This document shows positions 9,264-17,110 of a DNA stretch of 27,806 nt, in pieces; within the stretch, counting starts at the first letter, position 1, and each line of letters opens with the position of its first letter. The DNA is from a virus, in the IMG/VR virus record IMGVR_UViG_3300047476_001152, positions 1-27,806 of that record; one strand, written 5' to 3'. The notes under the pieces were generated by a model that searched no databases, was not told where the DNA came from, and was given only the letters and a program-made list of their open reading frames with translations. A program made the translations under genes and the position numbers.

Positions 9264-10033
9264 GGCATCTCCTCGAATGTAGCTGTGACATCGCAGTAGT
9301 CAGTGACTCGTGGCGGAAGGCTCATTTCCGTTAACCTGCAGTAAATAACTCTATTGCCCATGAGTATGTCATGCCATGAGTTTGTGGAGATAATAAGCGG
9401 CGTATACCGTCTAGTTCTATAGAACTTAAGGTACATCTGAACAGCTTTTGCATAAGAGAGTCCATTCCATGAGAACTCAAAGCTGTACGTCGGCCTGCGC
9501 TGCGCTCCGCCTTGCTTTATGCGAGTGATTGTCGCTGGGGCATTGGGGTCAAGCCCTGGGTCAAACGAATTTCCGAAGAAGAACTTTGCGTGAGGAATCT
9601 TTGATGCGCTGGTGGCGTTATAGTTAATGAACCAGTAGCGATACGCTGCGCTCTGAGCGAAGTGCTCTATGTAGTCGTCGTCGTTTGGACCATAGAGCGT
9701 TTGCGAGCCAAATGATGAGATTGTTCTTATCGTTGTAGCAGTAGCATAGTCGTTTGTCGTATTCGCCTTCAGTGTTACTGAATCCACGTTTGCCTGCTGC
9801 AGAAGGTTCGCTCGGCCAATGTAAATAAAGTTGCACGACTTTGTTGTGCCGCTCGGAAGCTCTAGCGTGATGCGAGTATCTCCGCTGGTAGCAGTATTGA
9901 GATAGTGCAAGTCTGTCTTATTGCCGCCAAACAGATTCTGATACGGATAGATCGAGGCAGAAGGATTGTTAATGGAGCTCGACGTAGCTGCGTTTGGGAT
10001 CTCTGCGTAGCTTATAAGAAGGTTAGTTGCCAT
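9260..10033 (-). CDS. Distal tail-like protein, paralogue 2
   Basis: The product has 257 residues and is homologous to the gene directly upstream. Both contain Y-R-Y(F/W) followed by a K-FFFG-SFDPG or KLYFGESFDMG turn, a T(Y/V)-FEFSWNG or TVEWDGVS strand, and a C-terminus with N-(R/L)-CR-...-TATFEE or RAVFEE. The first half is a beta-sandwich of the discoidin/F5-8-like kind seen in tail tip proteins (inference from strand pattern). A strong GAGGAGGT ribosome binding site overlaps the end of the preceding gene. It lies between the tape measure and the hub, where Dit (distal tail) proteins that cap the tube are found. It could also be a minor tip protein. Confidence 0.6.
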   Translation of the reverse strand: MATNLLISYAEIPNAATSSSINNPSASIYPYQNLFGGNKTDLHYLNTATSGDTRITLELPSGTTKSCNFIYIGRANLLQQANVDSVTLKANTTNDYATATTIRTISSFGSQTLYGPNDDDYIEHFAQSAAYRYWFINYNATSASKIPHAKFFFGNSFDPGLDPNAPATITRIKQGGAQRRPTYSFEFSWNGLSYAKAVQMYLKFYRTRRYTPLIISTNSWHDILMGNRVIYCRLTEMSLPPRVTDYCDVTATFEEMP

Positions 10034-10036
10034 CTG

Positions 10037-10876
10037 CTATACCTCCTCAAAGACTGCCCGGATGTTATTCCAGCTTTCTACTTCATTGTCTTTTGAGACC
10101 GTGCATTCGCTCGAGACTACCCTGCAGTGCATAAGCTTATTGTCATAAAGCGGGTCTTGATAGTTTCCAGCGTACAGATACACAGTGCTGCGGTACGGGT
10201 CGTTAAGCACTCTCTCGATAAACTCATTCGCCTTTGCGTCGCTAACGCCATCCCACTCAACAGTAACCTTGTGCTTTGGATAGTAGGCCTTTGATAAAAT
10301 AGTATGCCCTCGTGGGTATCTCCACGTGTCTGCGTCCCCTTCGCTGAAGACCTCAATATTGTAACTGTCAGGCTCTTTGCCCATGTCGAATGACTCACCG
10401 AAGTATAGCTTTCTAAAGGCAAACTGAGCGGTCCCAGAGGCCTTTGATATCGCAAGCTTAAAATACCTATACGGGGAAATAGTACCAGCAATCTCATCGT
10501 TATATGTGGGCGTAAATATAACATCGTCTTGGTACGGCCCGTTGGCGGTTCTGGTCAAAAAGTTAGAAGAAGTCCCAAGCTGCGTGACCCATGCGCTTCC
10601 ATTATTAGAGCCGCTAAGAACGACACCTGTCGTAGAGGCCGCTACGAGCGATTTAATGCCGCCTATGACAAGATGATCCACAGCCCTTGAGTTACCTGTC
10701 CCAAGGTCGAATGTAATCTCCAAAGAGCTCACAGCGCTCTCTATGCGGGCATGGGTATAGCCTCGCCCGTAGAAGCTTGCAGATACCGGGAAGTCCTCTT
10801 GAAAGGGGGTAGAAGAGGAGATGACCAGAGCAGCGTCCGGGACATCTGGTTTTAGGATAAGAAAGCTCGATGTCAT
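10037..10876 (-). CDS. Distal tail-like protein, paralogue 1
   Basis: The product has 279 residues and is the first gene after the tape measure. The N-terminal two-thirds is strand-rich (LEITFDLGTGNSRAVDHLVI, VVLSGSNNGSAWVTQLG, YRYFKLAIS), a pattern like F5/8-type carbohydrate-binding sandwiches in tail tips. The last third, from KLYFGESFDMGKEPD to WNNIRAVFEEV, matches its downstream neighbour. It has a GAGGTAGG ribosome binding site before ATG, and the tape measure stop lies nine bases upstream. It is probably a ring-forming distal tail protein or host-contact tip component. The duplication is directly visible; which copy forms the Dit ring cannot be told from sequence. Confidence 0.6.
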   Translation of the reverse strand: MTSSFLILKPDVPDAALVISSSTPFQEDFPVSASFYGRGYTHARIESAVSSLEITFDLGTGNSRAVDHLVIGGIKSLVAASTTGVVLSGSNNGSAWVTQLGTSSNFLTRTANGPYQDDVIFTPTYNDEIAGTISPYRYFKLAISKASGTAQFAFRKLYFGESFDMGKEPDSYNIEVFSEGDADTWRYPRGHTILSKAYYPKHKVTVEWDGVSDAKANEFIERVLNDPYRSTVYLYAGNYQDPLYDNKLMHCRVVSSECTVSKDNEVESWNNIRAVFEEV

Positions 10877-10885
10877 CCTACCTCG

Positions 10886-13800
10886 CTACGCCCCTGGGTT
10901 TTTGGCGGACCTAATAACACGTTTGGTCTTCTTATTTCTCCAGAAGCCTGGACTCTCTCTAGTCCAATCACTCTTCTTGCCATTGCCAGTTGCCCTGCCC
11001 CCGCTAGTTGGCTTTCCGCCGCCAGTAGAGCCACCTCCTCCAGTGGTCCCTCCGCCGCCGCTACCAGTTGGCGCAGAAACGTCAGTACCATCTCCAAATA
11101 TCAGCTCCACCAGAGCTTGGCCACCCTGATCGCCAGTAGTTCTAATGTTGAAAACAATATCGTTCTCAAAGGTATTGCCGCTAAGCTTTCCAAGCTTTTC
11201 GACTATATTCCCAAAGCTATTAGCGAGTTTTTCCAGTGGGCCATTAAGCTTGTCTATCGCTTCGGTCGTAGAGTTAAAAGCTGGAGGAAGGGTCTCCGCC
11301 CCCTCATTGAATTGCCGCACAAGGTCGATAGCTTGTGCCAGCGGATCTAGGCCGCCATTAGCAGCGGTCTCTGCATCGACAAGCCCTTGATTGACCCCCT
11401 GTATTTCTTCTGAAGTCTCGTTGAACTTAAATCCAAGCTCCTCAATCCTTCCAAGGATTGAAAGGACAGTTTCCGTGCTGGCATTCTCAAACTCTTCAAA
11501 TGTTTTAAGCCCGCTTTCATCCAATGCACGGAAGAATATATCCACCTGCTCAGGGCTGAATGAGCTCTTCAGCTGCTCTTTAAGGTCAGAAAGGTCTGGA
11601 ACTAGGGGCTCGTTTCTAAAGTCATCAAGAGCCTTCTTGGCCACATCAAGAGCCTTAAGGGCGGCTTGAGATGCTTCTGGCCCTACTGCCGTTCTTACAG
11701 CTTCTTGAGCTGCTGCAAGGTTCTCGTTGAGTTGCTTTCTTTGCGCCTCTCGAAGCGCAGATCCTTCACGGTTAAACTTCTCACGGAACTCAGCAAAGAT
11801 ATCTACAAACGCATCTGTGCTAAATGAACCACCAGTTGTGCCAGCATCGATAAGGTTTTGGAACGCATCGGTGACAGCTCCGACCGAATTTGGAATACCT
11901 GGGCCGAGAAGCTCTTTTGTCTTTGCGATCTCCTTATTGGCTTCAGAGATACTTAAGCGCCCCTGCATGAAGCCCTTAACAAGCACATCGATGTTCTTCT
12001 TAAGGTCTACGCCAATCTGCCGAGCCACTACGCCAAGAGAGTTTTGGCTTCTGATGAGCGGGATAATGGCATCGATATCGAGAGTCTTGTACTCTCTCGT
12101 AACTTCGCCAGCTTTCTTTCTAGCTTTCTCAAGCTTTTCTTCAAGCTTAGAAAGCTCTGCTGCAAGCTCTGCAATTCGCTTCTTGCTTCCCTTAGCCCCC
12201 TTGTCGAGCTCTGCATTAAGAGCTTTCTCAATCTTATCTCGAGCGATGATTGTATTAAGGAGATCTTTTTGAAGCCGTACAATCTCTTTGCCAGCCTCAA
12301 CATTCCCAATCTGGCCCTTGTTAATTTGATCTATAATCGTAAGATATGCCTGAGAGTCTTGAAGAAGCTTTCTAGCCTCCTCTCTCTGCTTTTCTAATAG
12401 CTCCTTGGCAAGTTCTCCAGCACTCTTCTCTCGCTTTCCACCGCCGCCACTTCGCACTTGTGGAGTTGGAACATTTGGAATTGCAGTTACTTCTTGCGCC
12501 GTTGTAGCTATTCCATCCTTAATAGCCTTAGCTTTTGCAAGGATAGAAATAAATGCCTCAACGCTCGCATTCTCAAGTTGGCTGAGGTTTGTAATTCCCA
12601 CCGAGCGCATTGCGGCGAAGAATAGGCCTACCTGTTCCTCAGTAAGTCCAAGAGAGCCAGCAATCTGCCCGCCAATCTCTTCGAATGTCTTGCCAGCTTC
12701 GATACCTTCACTTGCTATGTCTCGGAATGCATCAAGCGCATATCTACCCGGCTGCTCTTCTCTTATAGCCGTTGAGAAGTTATCGAGCGCCTCCTTCCAT
12801 GCGCCAAATGCGCCAGGTATACCTTTCTCGGAAAGGTTCTGAAGCTGAATGAGAGAGTTATAAGCCTCGTCGATTGTCAGCTCTGCATTTAAGAATGCTT
12901 CGGTGATAGCCTTTGAAAGGTCTTCAAACGACTCTCCAGTCGCTTGTATAAGCACCTGAAGGTTCTGCAAGCTTCCGCCAATGTTGTTTGCGAGCGCTAC
13001 GCCAATCAATCGTGCAGTCTCGGTGGATACACCTTGAAGCTTTCCAATCGCAAGACCAACACCGTTGAATGAATTCTGCACACTCGATGCGAGCGTGTTG
13101 AAGTAGTTAAAGAACCCTTCGCCACCAAATTGAACTTGTCCGGCAAACGGCGTGAAACCTTCGAATACAATATCGGAGATGCGCTGAAGTTGTGGCTTAG
13201 CCTCTTGGAGTGTTTCGCCAATTGTAACTATGCCGTTTGAAACGGCGGTACGAACCTGACCTTGTATGATAACGCCGAGTCGTCCGCCATCAAAAAGCTC
13301 TCCAAAGTATTTGTCTATTTGCTTACGCTCTTTGGTGCTGGCGAGATCCTGAGTATTCCTCATGATGTATTCGCCAACAAGCCTTCCAACTATTCCGCCA
13401 ACCTCCCCGCCAAGGATTGTGCCTATTTGAGTGCCAATCTGCGGTGCGTCATTTCTTGTAAAATCAGAGAACGCAAGATCGATGGCGAGCTTAAGGCCAT
13501 CTATAAGAGCCTTAGCAACTGCAGCCTCAAATCCGGCAAATGTCTCTGACCCGGTTATCTCTTGTAATTGCTTTTGCGTATCTTCAGAAAAAGATCCGCT
13601 TGTATCAAATCCAAAAAACCCTCCGCCCTGCTGTCTCCCTTCTGCGTCCTTATCTATGCCTTTAAGAGCATCTCGTAGGTTTAATACGCCTTGCCGAGCT
13701 TCGGCCAATTGAGCGTTGTATGCTTTAATTTCCTTGGTTTCTTCCGAGCTCGTAAGAAGCTTTTCGTTTGGAAACTGCTGTTTAAGGTCATTGAGTCCCT

Positions 13801-16354
13801 TAACTTCCTTAGCAAACGCCTGATAGTCTCCGCCTGCCTTAAGGAACTCTTCACCTATAGCTTCGATCCTTGCACGGAGCTCTTCAGCGCTTTGCTGTGG
13901 CGCATTAAATACATCGAGAAGTTTTTGCTGAACATCTCTTGGTATAGCCTGCCCGAGAGAGCGACCAAGAGACTTGGTGAGCTCTTTGAGCTGTTGCTGC
14001 TGCTGCTTTAATGCATTAGCAGCATCTTTAGCTCCCCTTTCTGCATCTTTTCTTTCATCAGCAACTTGCTTCTTAACTCTAGAACGTCTTTCATCTAAGA
14101 ACTTAAAGACTTGCTGCCTTTGTTTTTCATCTAATCCAGCGGACTCTTCTCTAAGTTTAACTTCTGCTTCTAAATTTGCGATCTTTACTTTACTTGCTTC
14201 GACGCTTGCTTGCTCTTTTGCAGTTAGCTCACCAGTTTTTGAGGTTAATTGAGCTAAAGCTTCTTTCTCGGCATCCAAAGCCTTCTTTGCAATCTGGATA
14301 TTCGCATTACCAACTGTGTTAATAATTGAAGAAGCAAGTTGGCTTACTTGCTCCGCAGCTTGCTGTGCAGTGCCAGCTGTCCCAGATTCTATTTTTGAAA
14401 AAAGTCCATCAACTTTAGGGATAATCTGGTCTATTGCTTCTGTGTTAAGACCAGGGATTCTAATCAGACCAAGAGACTCTTCTGTCTTTGCCTTAAACTG
14501 CGCTAAGGCTGTGCTTGTGTCAGTGATAGAGTCAGATACTGCAGTAGTATCAACTTTAGCCTGAATTGTAATACTCTGCTGTTGTTGCTGACGTTTCTGA
14601 GCTTCGTCCAACAATCCCTGAATTTGTTTCTTTTCTGCCTCATACTGCTCTATAGAATAGAGAATGCCAGCACGTGCCTCTGGGGATTTAGTAACACGTA
14701 AAGATGCTTTAGCTTTTGCAATTGCAGTACTGAGCTCTTCGAGCCTTTCTACCTTTGCCGCATTGGATAAATTGAATATGTCATTTACTGCGTTTGCAGC
14801 TGCGGTTCCAAGTATTCTAAAGCGAAGAGCTAGCTCATCAATTACCGGGATATAATCAGCGTTGATTATTTTTCCGATGAAGCTGCCGAGCGCATCACCT
14901 GCGCCTCTAAATACTCCGGCAAGTGGCTTTGCAGTTTCATTAAGATTCGTAAGCCCACGCTCGAGCTCTACGGAGTTATTAAATCCAAGGAGGAATTGAT
15001 CAACTAAGTTGGCCGCAGTTGTCTTAGCTTCAGTAAAAGCGACTCCAACATCTCTGCTAATTGGTGGGAGCGTCTCCAATCCTTCTTTGAGCTTCTTGCT
15101 CGTCTCATTAAAGAATGCGAGACGCTTCTCAGCATCAGTGAGATCATCGACAAGCTTATTATTCTCTCTGGCGAAGTTTGAGTACGCCTGAGTTGCACTA
15201 ACTACTATACCAAGGTTGTCGAGATAGAGACGTGATTGACGACCGAGACCGATAGAAAGAGACTCAAGGGCGAATGCTGCATCAATGCCCATGGCTCTTC
15301 CGAGCTTAACAGCTGCCTCTGCAGATTCTTCAAATAGTTGAGTTGGGACTTGAAGAAGTACAGCTTGGTTGGCTTTTTGATACAGCTCAGTGTCACTAAT
15401 AAGACCTTGAGTCGCTGTTCGAAGTCTTTCGATACTAGCCGCTGGGTCTCTTCCTACTGATTGCTGAAGAGTGCTAAATGCTGTTGCAAGTGCTTGAACC
15501 CTATTGCCTTCTTCGGCAAGTGATATGACTGCATTCTTAAGATTGTTTACAAGCCCAATGGCTTCTTTGAATAAGAAGACGCCGGAGGCCAAGCTCGGGA
15601 GGTCTACTCCAAGTCCTCCTTTCCCAGCCCCCTCGGTCTGCATTGCCACTGTAGCCTGCCTAACCTTGGCAGCATCAAGTCTAAGCTGCTCAACGGTCTT
15701 CTTTGCTTCCGCCCGCTTAGTAGCCTCTGACTCTTTGAATATCCTGACCTCTTTGGAGGTTTCTGCTTTGAGAGCTTCCGAAGCGGCCTTAAGTCCAGCG
15801 ATTCGCTCAAGAGACGCTTGCTTGGCAGCGCTTGTTTCTGCCTTAAGACCAGCGATTGTTTGCGACAGGCTCGCCTTGGCGGCGTCTCGCTTGCTAACCT
15901 CAAATAGCTTTGAAGCTTCCGCAGAGGCACGAAGCTTCTGCATCTCTTCGTTGTGAGCAGAGATAAGCTCTGCTCGCTTGGTCATCTGAGACTGCTTATA
16001 TGCATTAGCAGTTGTCTTGAGCCCCTGGATTGTCTTATCCGCAGTAGCCTTTAACTGCTCTCTTTTAGTGACTTCGCCCTCTTTGAACTCAGCGACATCT
16101 TTCTTAATGCCCTCAATTCTTTCTGCGCTAGTAGAGCGAATGGTAGCTACTTCCTCCGCTGCGGCCTTCTTAATCTCAGCCACACGTATATCAGCAAGGT
16201 TGCTAGTAGCCTTTGCGATTGTCTTAAAGTCTACGCCGATATTCTTGGCGATGCTGGCAAATGCCTCTCCGATATCGAGAGCAGCGTTAATTGCTGGCCC
16301 AGCGTCTACCGTTACACTAATCTTAATATCGTTAGAGTCGCCAAAGCCTGCCAT
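10886..16354 (-). CDS. Tail tape measure protein, 1822 aa
   Basis: It sets tail length and is threaded inside the tail tube. It is very long, rich in Ala, Lys, Glu and Gln, and almost wholly helical or coiled-coil. Residues 93-237 are five 29-residue coiled-coil repeats. A hydrophobic stretch follows at about 250-285 (SLASGVFLFKEAIGLVNNLK), then typical tape-measure sequence. A second apolar stretch (IGTILGGEVGGIVGRLVGEY) lies near residue 1000. Two copies of a roughly 150-200-residue module lie at about 1129-1278 and 1442-1639. The last 75 residues are Gly/Ser/Thr-rich, then basic (RNKKTKRVIRSAK). The ATG overlaps the stop of the frameshifted chaperone as TAATG. At about 0.15 nm per residue the tail would be near 270 nm (inference). 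No peptidoglycan hydrolase motif was recognised. Confidence 0.97.
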   Translation of the reverse strand: MAGFGDSNDIKISVTVDAGPAINAALDIGEAFASIAKNIGVDFKTIAKATSNLADIRVAEIKKAAAEEVATIRSTSAERIEGIKKDVAEFKEGEVTKREQLKATADKTIQGLKTTANAYKQSQMTKRAELISAHNEEMQKLRASAEASKLFEVSKRDAAKASLSQTIAGLKAETSAAKQASLERIAGLKAASEALKAETSKEVRIFKESEATKRAEAKKTVEQLRLDAAKVRQATVAMQTEGAGKGGLGVDLPSLASGVFLFKEAIGLVNNLKNAVISLAEEGNRVQALATAFSTLQQSVGRDPAASIERLRTATQGLISDTELYQKANQAVLLQVPTQLFEESAEAAVKLGRAMGIDAAFALESLSIGLGRQSRLYLDNLGIVVSATQAYSNFARENNKLVDDLTDAEKRLAFFNETSKKLKEGLETLPPISRDVGVAFTEAKTTAANLVDQFLLGFNNSVELERGLTNLNETAKPLAGVFRGAGDALGSFIGKIINADYIPVIDELALRFRILGTAAANAVNDIFNLSNAAKVERLEELSTAIAKAKASLRVTKSPEARAGILYSIEQYEAEKKQIQGLLDEAQKRQQQQQSITIQAKVDTTAVSDSITDTSTALAQFKAKTEESLGLIRIPGLNTEAIDQIIPKVDGLFSKIESGTAGTAQQAAEQVSQLASSIINTVGNANIQIAKKALDAEKEALAQLTSKTGELTAKEQASVEASKVKIANLEAEVKLREESAGLDEKQRQQVFKFLDERRSRVKKQVADERKDAERGAKDAANALKQQQQQLKELTKSLGRSLGQAIPRDVQQKLLDVFNAPQQSAEELRARIEAIGEEFLKAGGDYQAFAKEVKGLNDLKQQFPNEKLLTSSEETKEIKAYNAQLAEARQGVLNLRDALKGIDKDAEGRQQGGGFFGFDTSGSFSEDTQKQLQEITGSETFAGFEAAVAKALIDGLKLAIDLAFSDFTRNDAPQIGTQIGTILGGEVGGIVGRLVGEYIMRNTQDLASTKERKQIDKYFGELFDGGRLGVIIQGQVRTAVSNGIVTIGETLQEAKPQLQRISDIVFEGFTPFAGQVQFGGEGFFNYFNTLASSVQNSFNGVGLAIGKLQGVSTETARLIGVALANNIGGSLQNLQVLIQATGESFEDLSKAITEAFLNAELTIDEAYNSLIQLQNLSEKGIPGAFGAWKEALDNFSTAIREEQPGRYALDAFRDIASEGIEAGKTFEEIGGQIAGSLGLTEEQVGLFFAAMRSVGITNLSQLENASVEAFISILAKAKAIKDGIATTAQEVTAIPNVPTPQVRSGGGGKREKSAGELAKELLEKQREEARKLLQDSQAYLTIIDQINKGQIGNVEAGKEIVRLQKDLLNTIIARDKIEKALNAELDKGAKGSKKRIAELAAELSKLEEKLEKARKKAGEVTREYKTLDIDAIIPLIRSQNSLGVVARQIGVDLKKNIDVLVKGFMQGRLSISEANKEIAKTKELLGPGIPNSVGAVTDAFQNLIDAGTTGGSFSTDAFVDIFAEFREKFNREGSALREAQRKQLNENLAAAQEAVRTAVGPEASQAALKALDVAKKALDDFRNEPLVPDLSDLKEQLKSSFSPEQVDIFFRALDESGLKTFEEFENASTETVLSILGRIEELGFKFNETSEEIQGVNQGLVDAETAANGGLDPLAQAIDLVRQFNEGAETLPPAFNSTTEAIDKLNGPLEKLANSFGNIVEKLGKLSGNTFENDIVFNIRTTGDQGGQALVELIFGDGTDVSAPTGSGGGGTTGGGGSTGGGKPTSGGRATGNGKKSDWTRESPGFWRNKKTKRVIRSAKNPGA
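15644..16078 (-). repeat. Five 29-residue coiled-coil repeats in tape measure
   Basis: Residues 93-121, 122-150, 151-179, 180-208 and 209-237 align without gaps. Units begin GEVTKREQLK, SQMTKRAELI, FEVSKRDAAK, ASLERIAGLK and SEATKRAEAK. The T/S-KR pair is kept in four of five; several units carry a G/K-LK or KLR segment about 18 residues in. The DNA copies (87 bp each) have diverged, so this is an old expansion under protein-level constraint. A 29-residue unit is close to four heptads plus one. Confidence 0.85.
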
Positions 16355-17006
16355 TACTTGATCTTCGTCTTGCTGTTCTTCTTAGCTGTCCACTCCCTAT
16401 ATTCCGATAGAATGGACCTCATCTCCAAGATGGTTTCTGCAGTTTCGTCGGCAAGTCCGCTCTCTTTCAGGAGTTTTTCCTGAAATGAGCCATAGCCGCT
16501 CGACATATCCAGAATCTCTATCTGCAGAAATGCGTCAGCAAGACGGTTGAGCCGCTTGTTGCCCGCTATGTCTACAATGGGACATAGGTTCTTGAGACAA
16601 GCGGGCTTCTTATTATTTTTGGCGTAGAGTACGTGACAATTAGGACAGTTGAGACCAGGCTCAAAGAGCTTGTATCTCAGTAGCCTAATTAGTTCACCGT
16701 TACGTCGTTTTTTGCTTCCGCCTCGCCTTTAAGGCCTTCAACGATGGCCTTTGACCAAGCTTGAATGAGCTGGAAGAAGAACTTTGCCGAGAACTTCTTG
16801 TTCTTCAGGTCTTCTACGGTAACGATCGTGCCATCCTTATACTCAAAGCCACGGAGCTCTTTAAGCTTTGGAAGAAGGATATCCGCCTGCTCATCGAGAG
16901 TCTTTCCAGACATCTCGATCATGATAGCCCAGTCACGGAGAGTGGGCTCGTCAAACACAGCGACTCCGTCGCCAACTTTTACCGTAAGGTCATTATCAAT
17001 AATCAT
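16354..17006 (-). CDS. Frameshifted tail assembly chaperone (gpG-T type), 217 aa
   Basis: This is the -1 frameshift product. Translation of the 105-residue chaperone reaches A AAA AAC at 16713-16707 (0-frame codons GCA AAA AAC), slips back one base, and continues CGA CGT AAC GGT in a frame open to TAA at 16354-16356. The result is 100 + 117 residues. The downstream part has no start codon of its own, so it can only be made by the shift. It contains NCPNCH and ACLKNLCP, a CxxC...CxxxxC group (fusion residues about 121, 124, 137 and 142) that could bind zinc, then helical sequence rich in Leu and Glu, ending KKNSKTKIK. Its stop overlaps the tape measure ATG (TAATG). Order, length and shift match the lambda G/GT chaperone pair, which loads the tape measure for tube assembly. 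Confidence 0.87.
16689..17006 (-). CDS. Tail assembly chaperone (gpG-like), 105 aa
   Basis: This is the short, unshifted form. It starts MIIDNDLTVKVGDGVAVFDE and is mixed alpha/beta, with a helical second half (LRDWAIMIEMSGKTLDEQAD, FFFQLIQAWSKAIVEGLKGE), ending DVTVN. The ATG has an AAGGG ribosome binding site and follows the terminator of the major tail gene by under 50 bases. It lies between the tail tube and tape measure genes, the invariant place for this chaperone. It is assembly machinery and normally absent from the finished virion. It shares its first 100 residues with the frameshifted product. Confidence 0.85.
   Translation of the reverse strand: MIIDNDLTVKVGDGVAVFDEPTLRDWAIMIEMSGKTLDEQADILLPKLKELRGFEYKDGTIVTVEDLKNKKFSAKFFFQLIQAWSKAIVEGLKGEAEAKNDVTVN
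16707..16713 (-). promoter_or_regulatory. -1 ribosomal frameshift slippery site A AAA AAC
   Basis: On the coding strand the heptamer AAAAAAC lies in the correct phase (A|AAA|AAC) 16 bases before the zero-frame stop codon. The -1 frame is open for 118 codons after it. A short possible stem downstream pairs AGGCT (16682-16686) with AGCCT (16657-16661), and an inner GCTC-TTT-GAGC is present. I do not see a convincing pseudoknot. Confidence 0.88.
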
Positions 17007-17053
17007 AGCTTAAGCCCTTATTTGATGGGGGTGGGTATGAGCCGAATATATAG

Positions 17054-17086
17054 AAAAAGCGGCATAGCTCAAGAGAACTATGCCGC
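17054..17086 (-). terminator. Intrinsic terminator after major tail gene
   Basis: On the minus strand GCGGCATAG pairs perfectly with CTATGCCGC (9 bp, 10-base loop) and is followed by TTTTT. It starts about 25 bases past the major tail protein stop and ends some 48 bases before the chaperone start. It should cut most transcripts after the tube gene, lowering chaperone and tape measure expression. Confidence 0.9.
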
Positions 17087-17110
17087 CCAAGGGGAGTACT
17101 GCCAAGTCAA

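Noticed and set aside
11117-16361. Many rightward frames of 60-180 codons opposite the tape measure
   Set aside because: They are antisense shadows of a Ala/Lys/Glu/Leu-rich coding strand; none has a recognisable domain or a consistent ribosome binding site.
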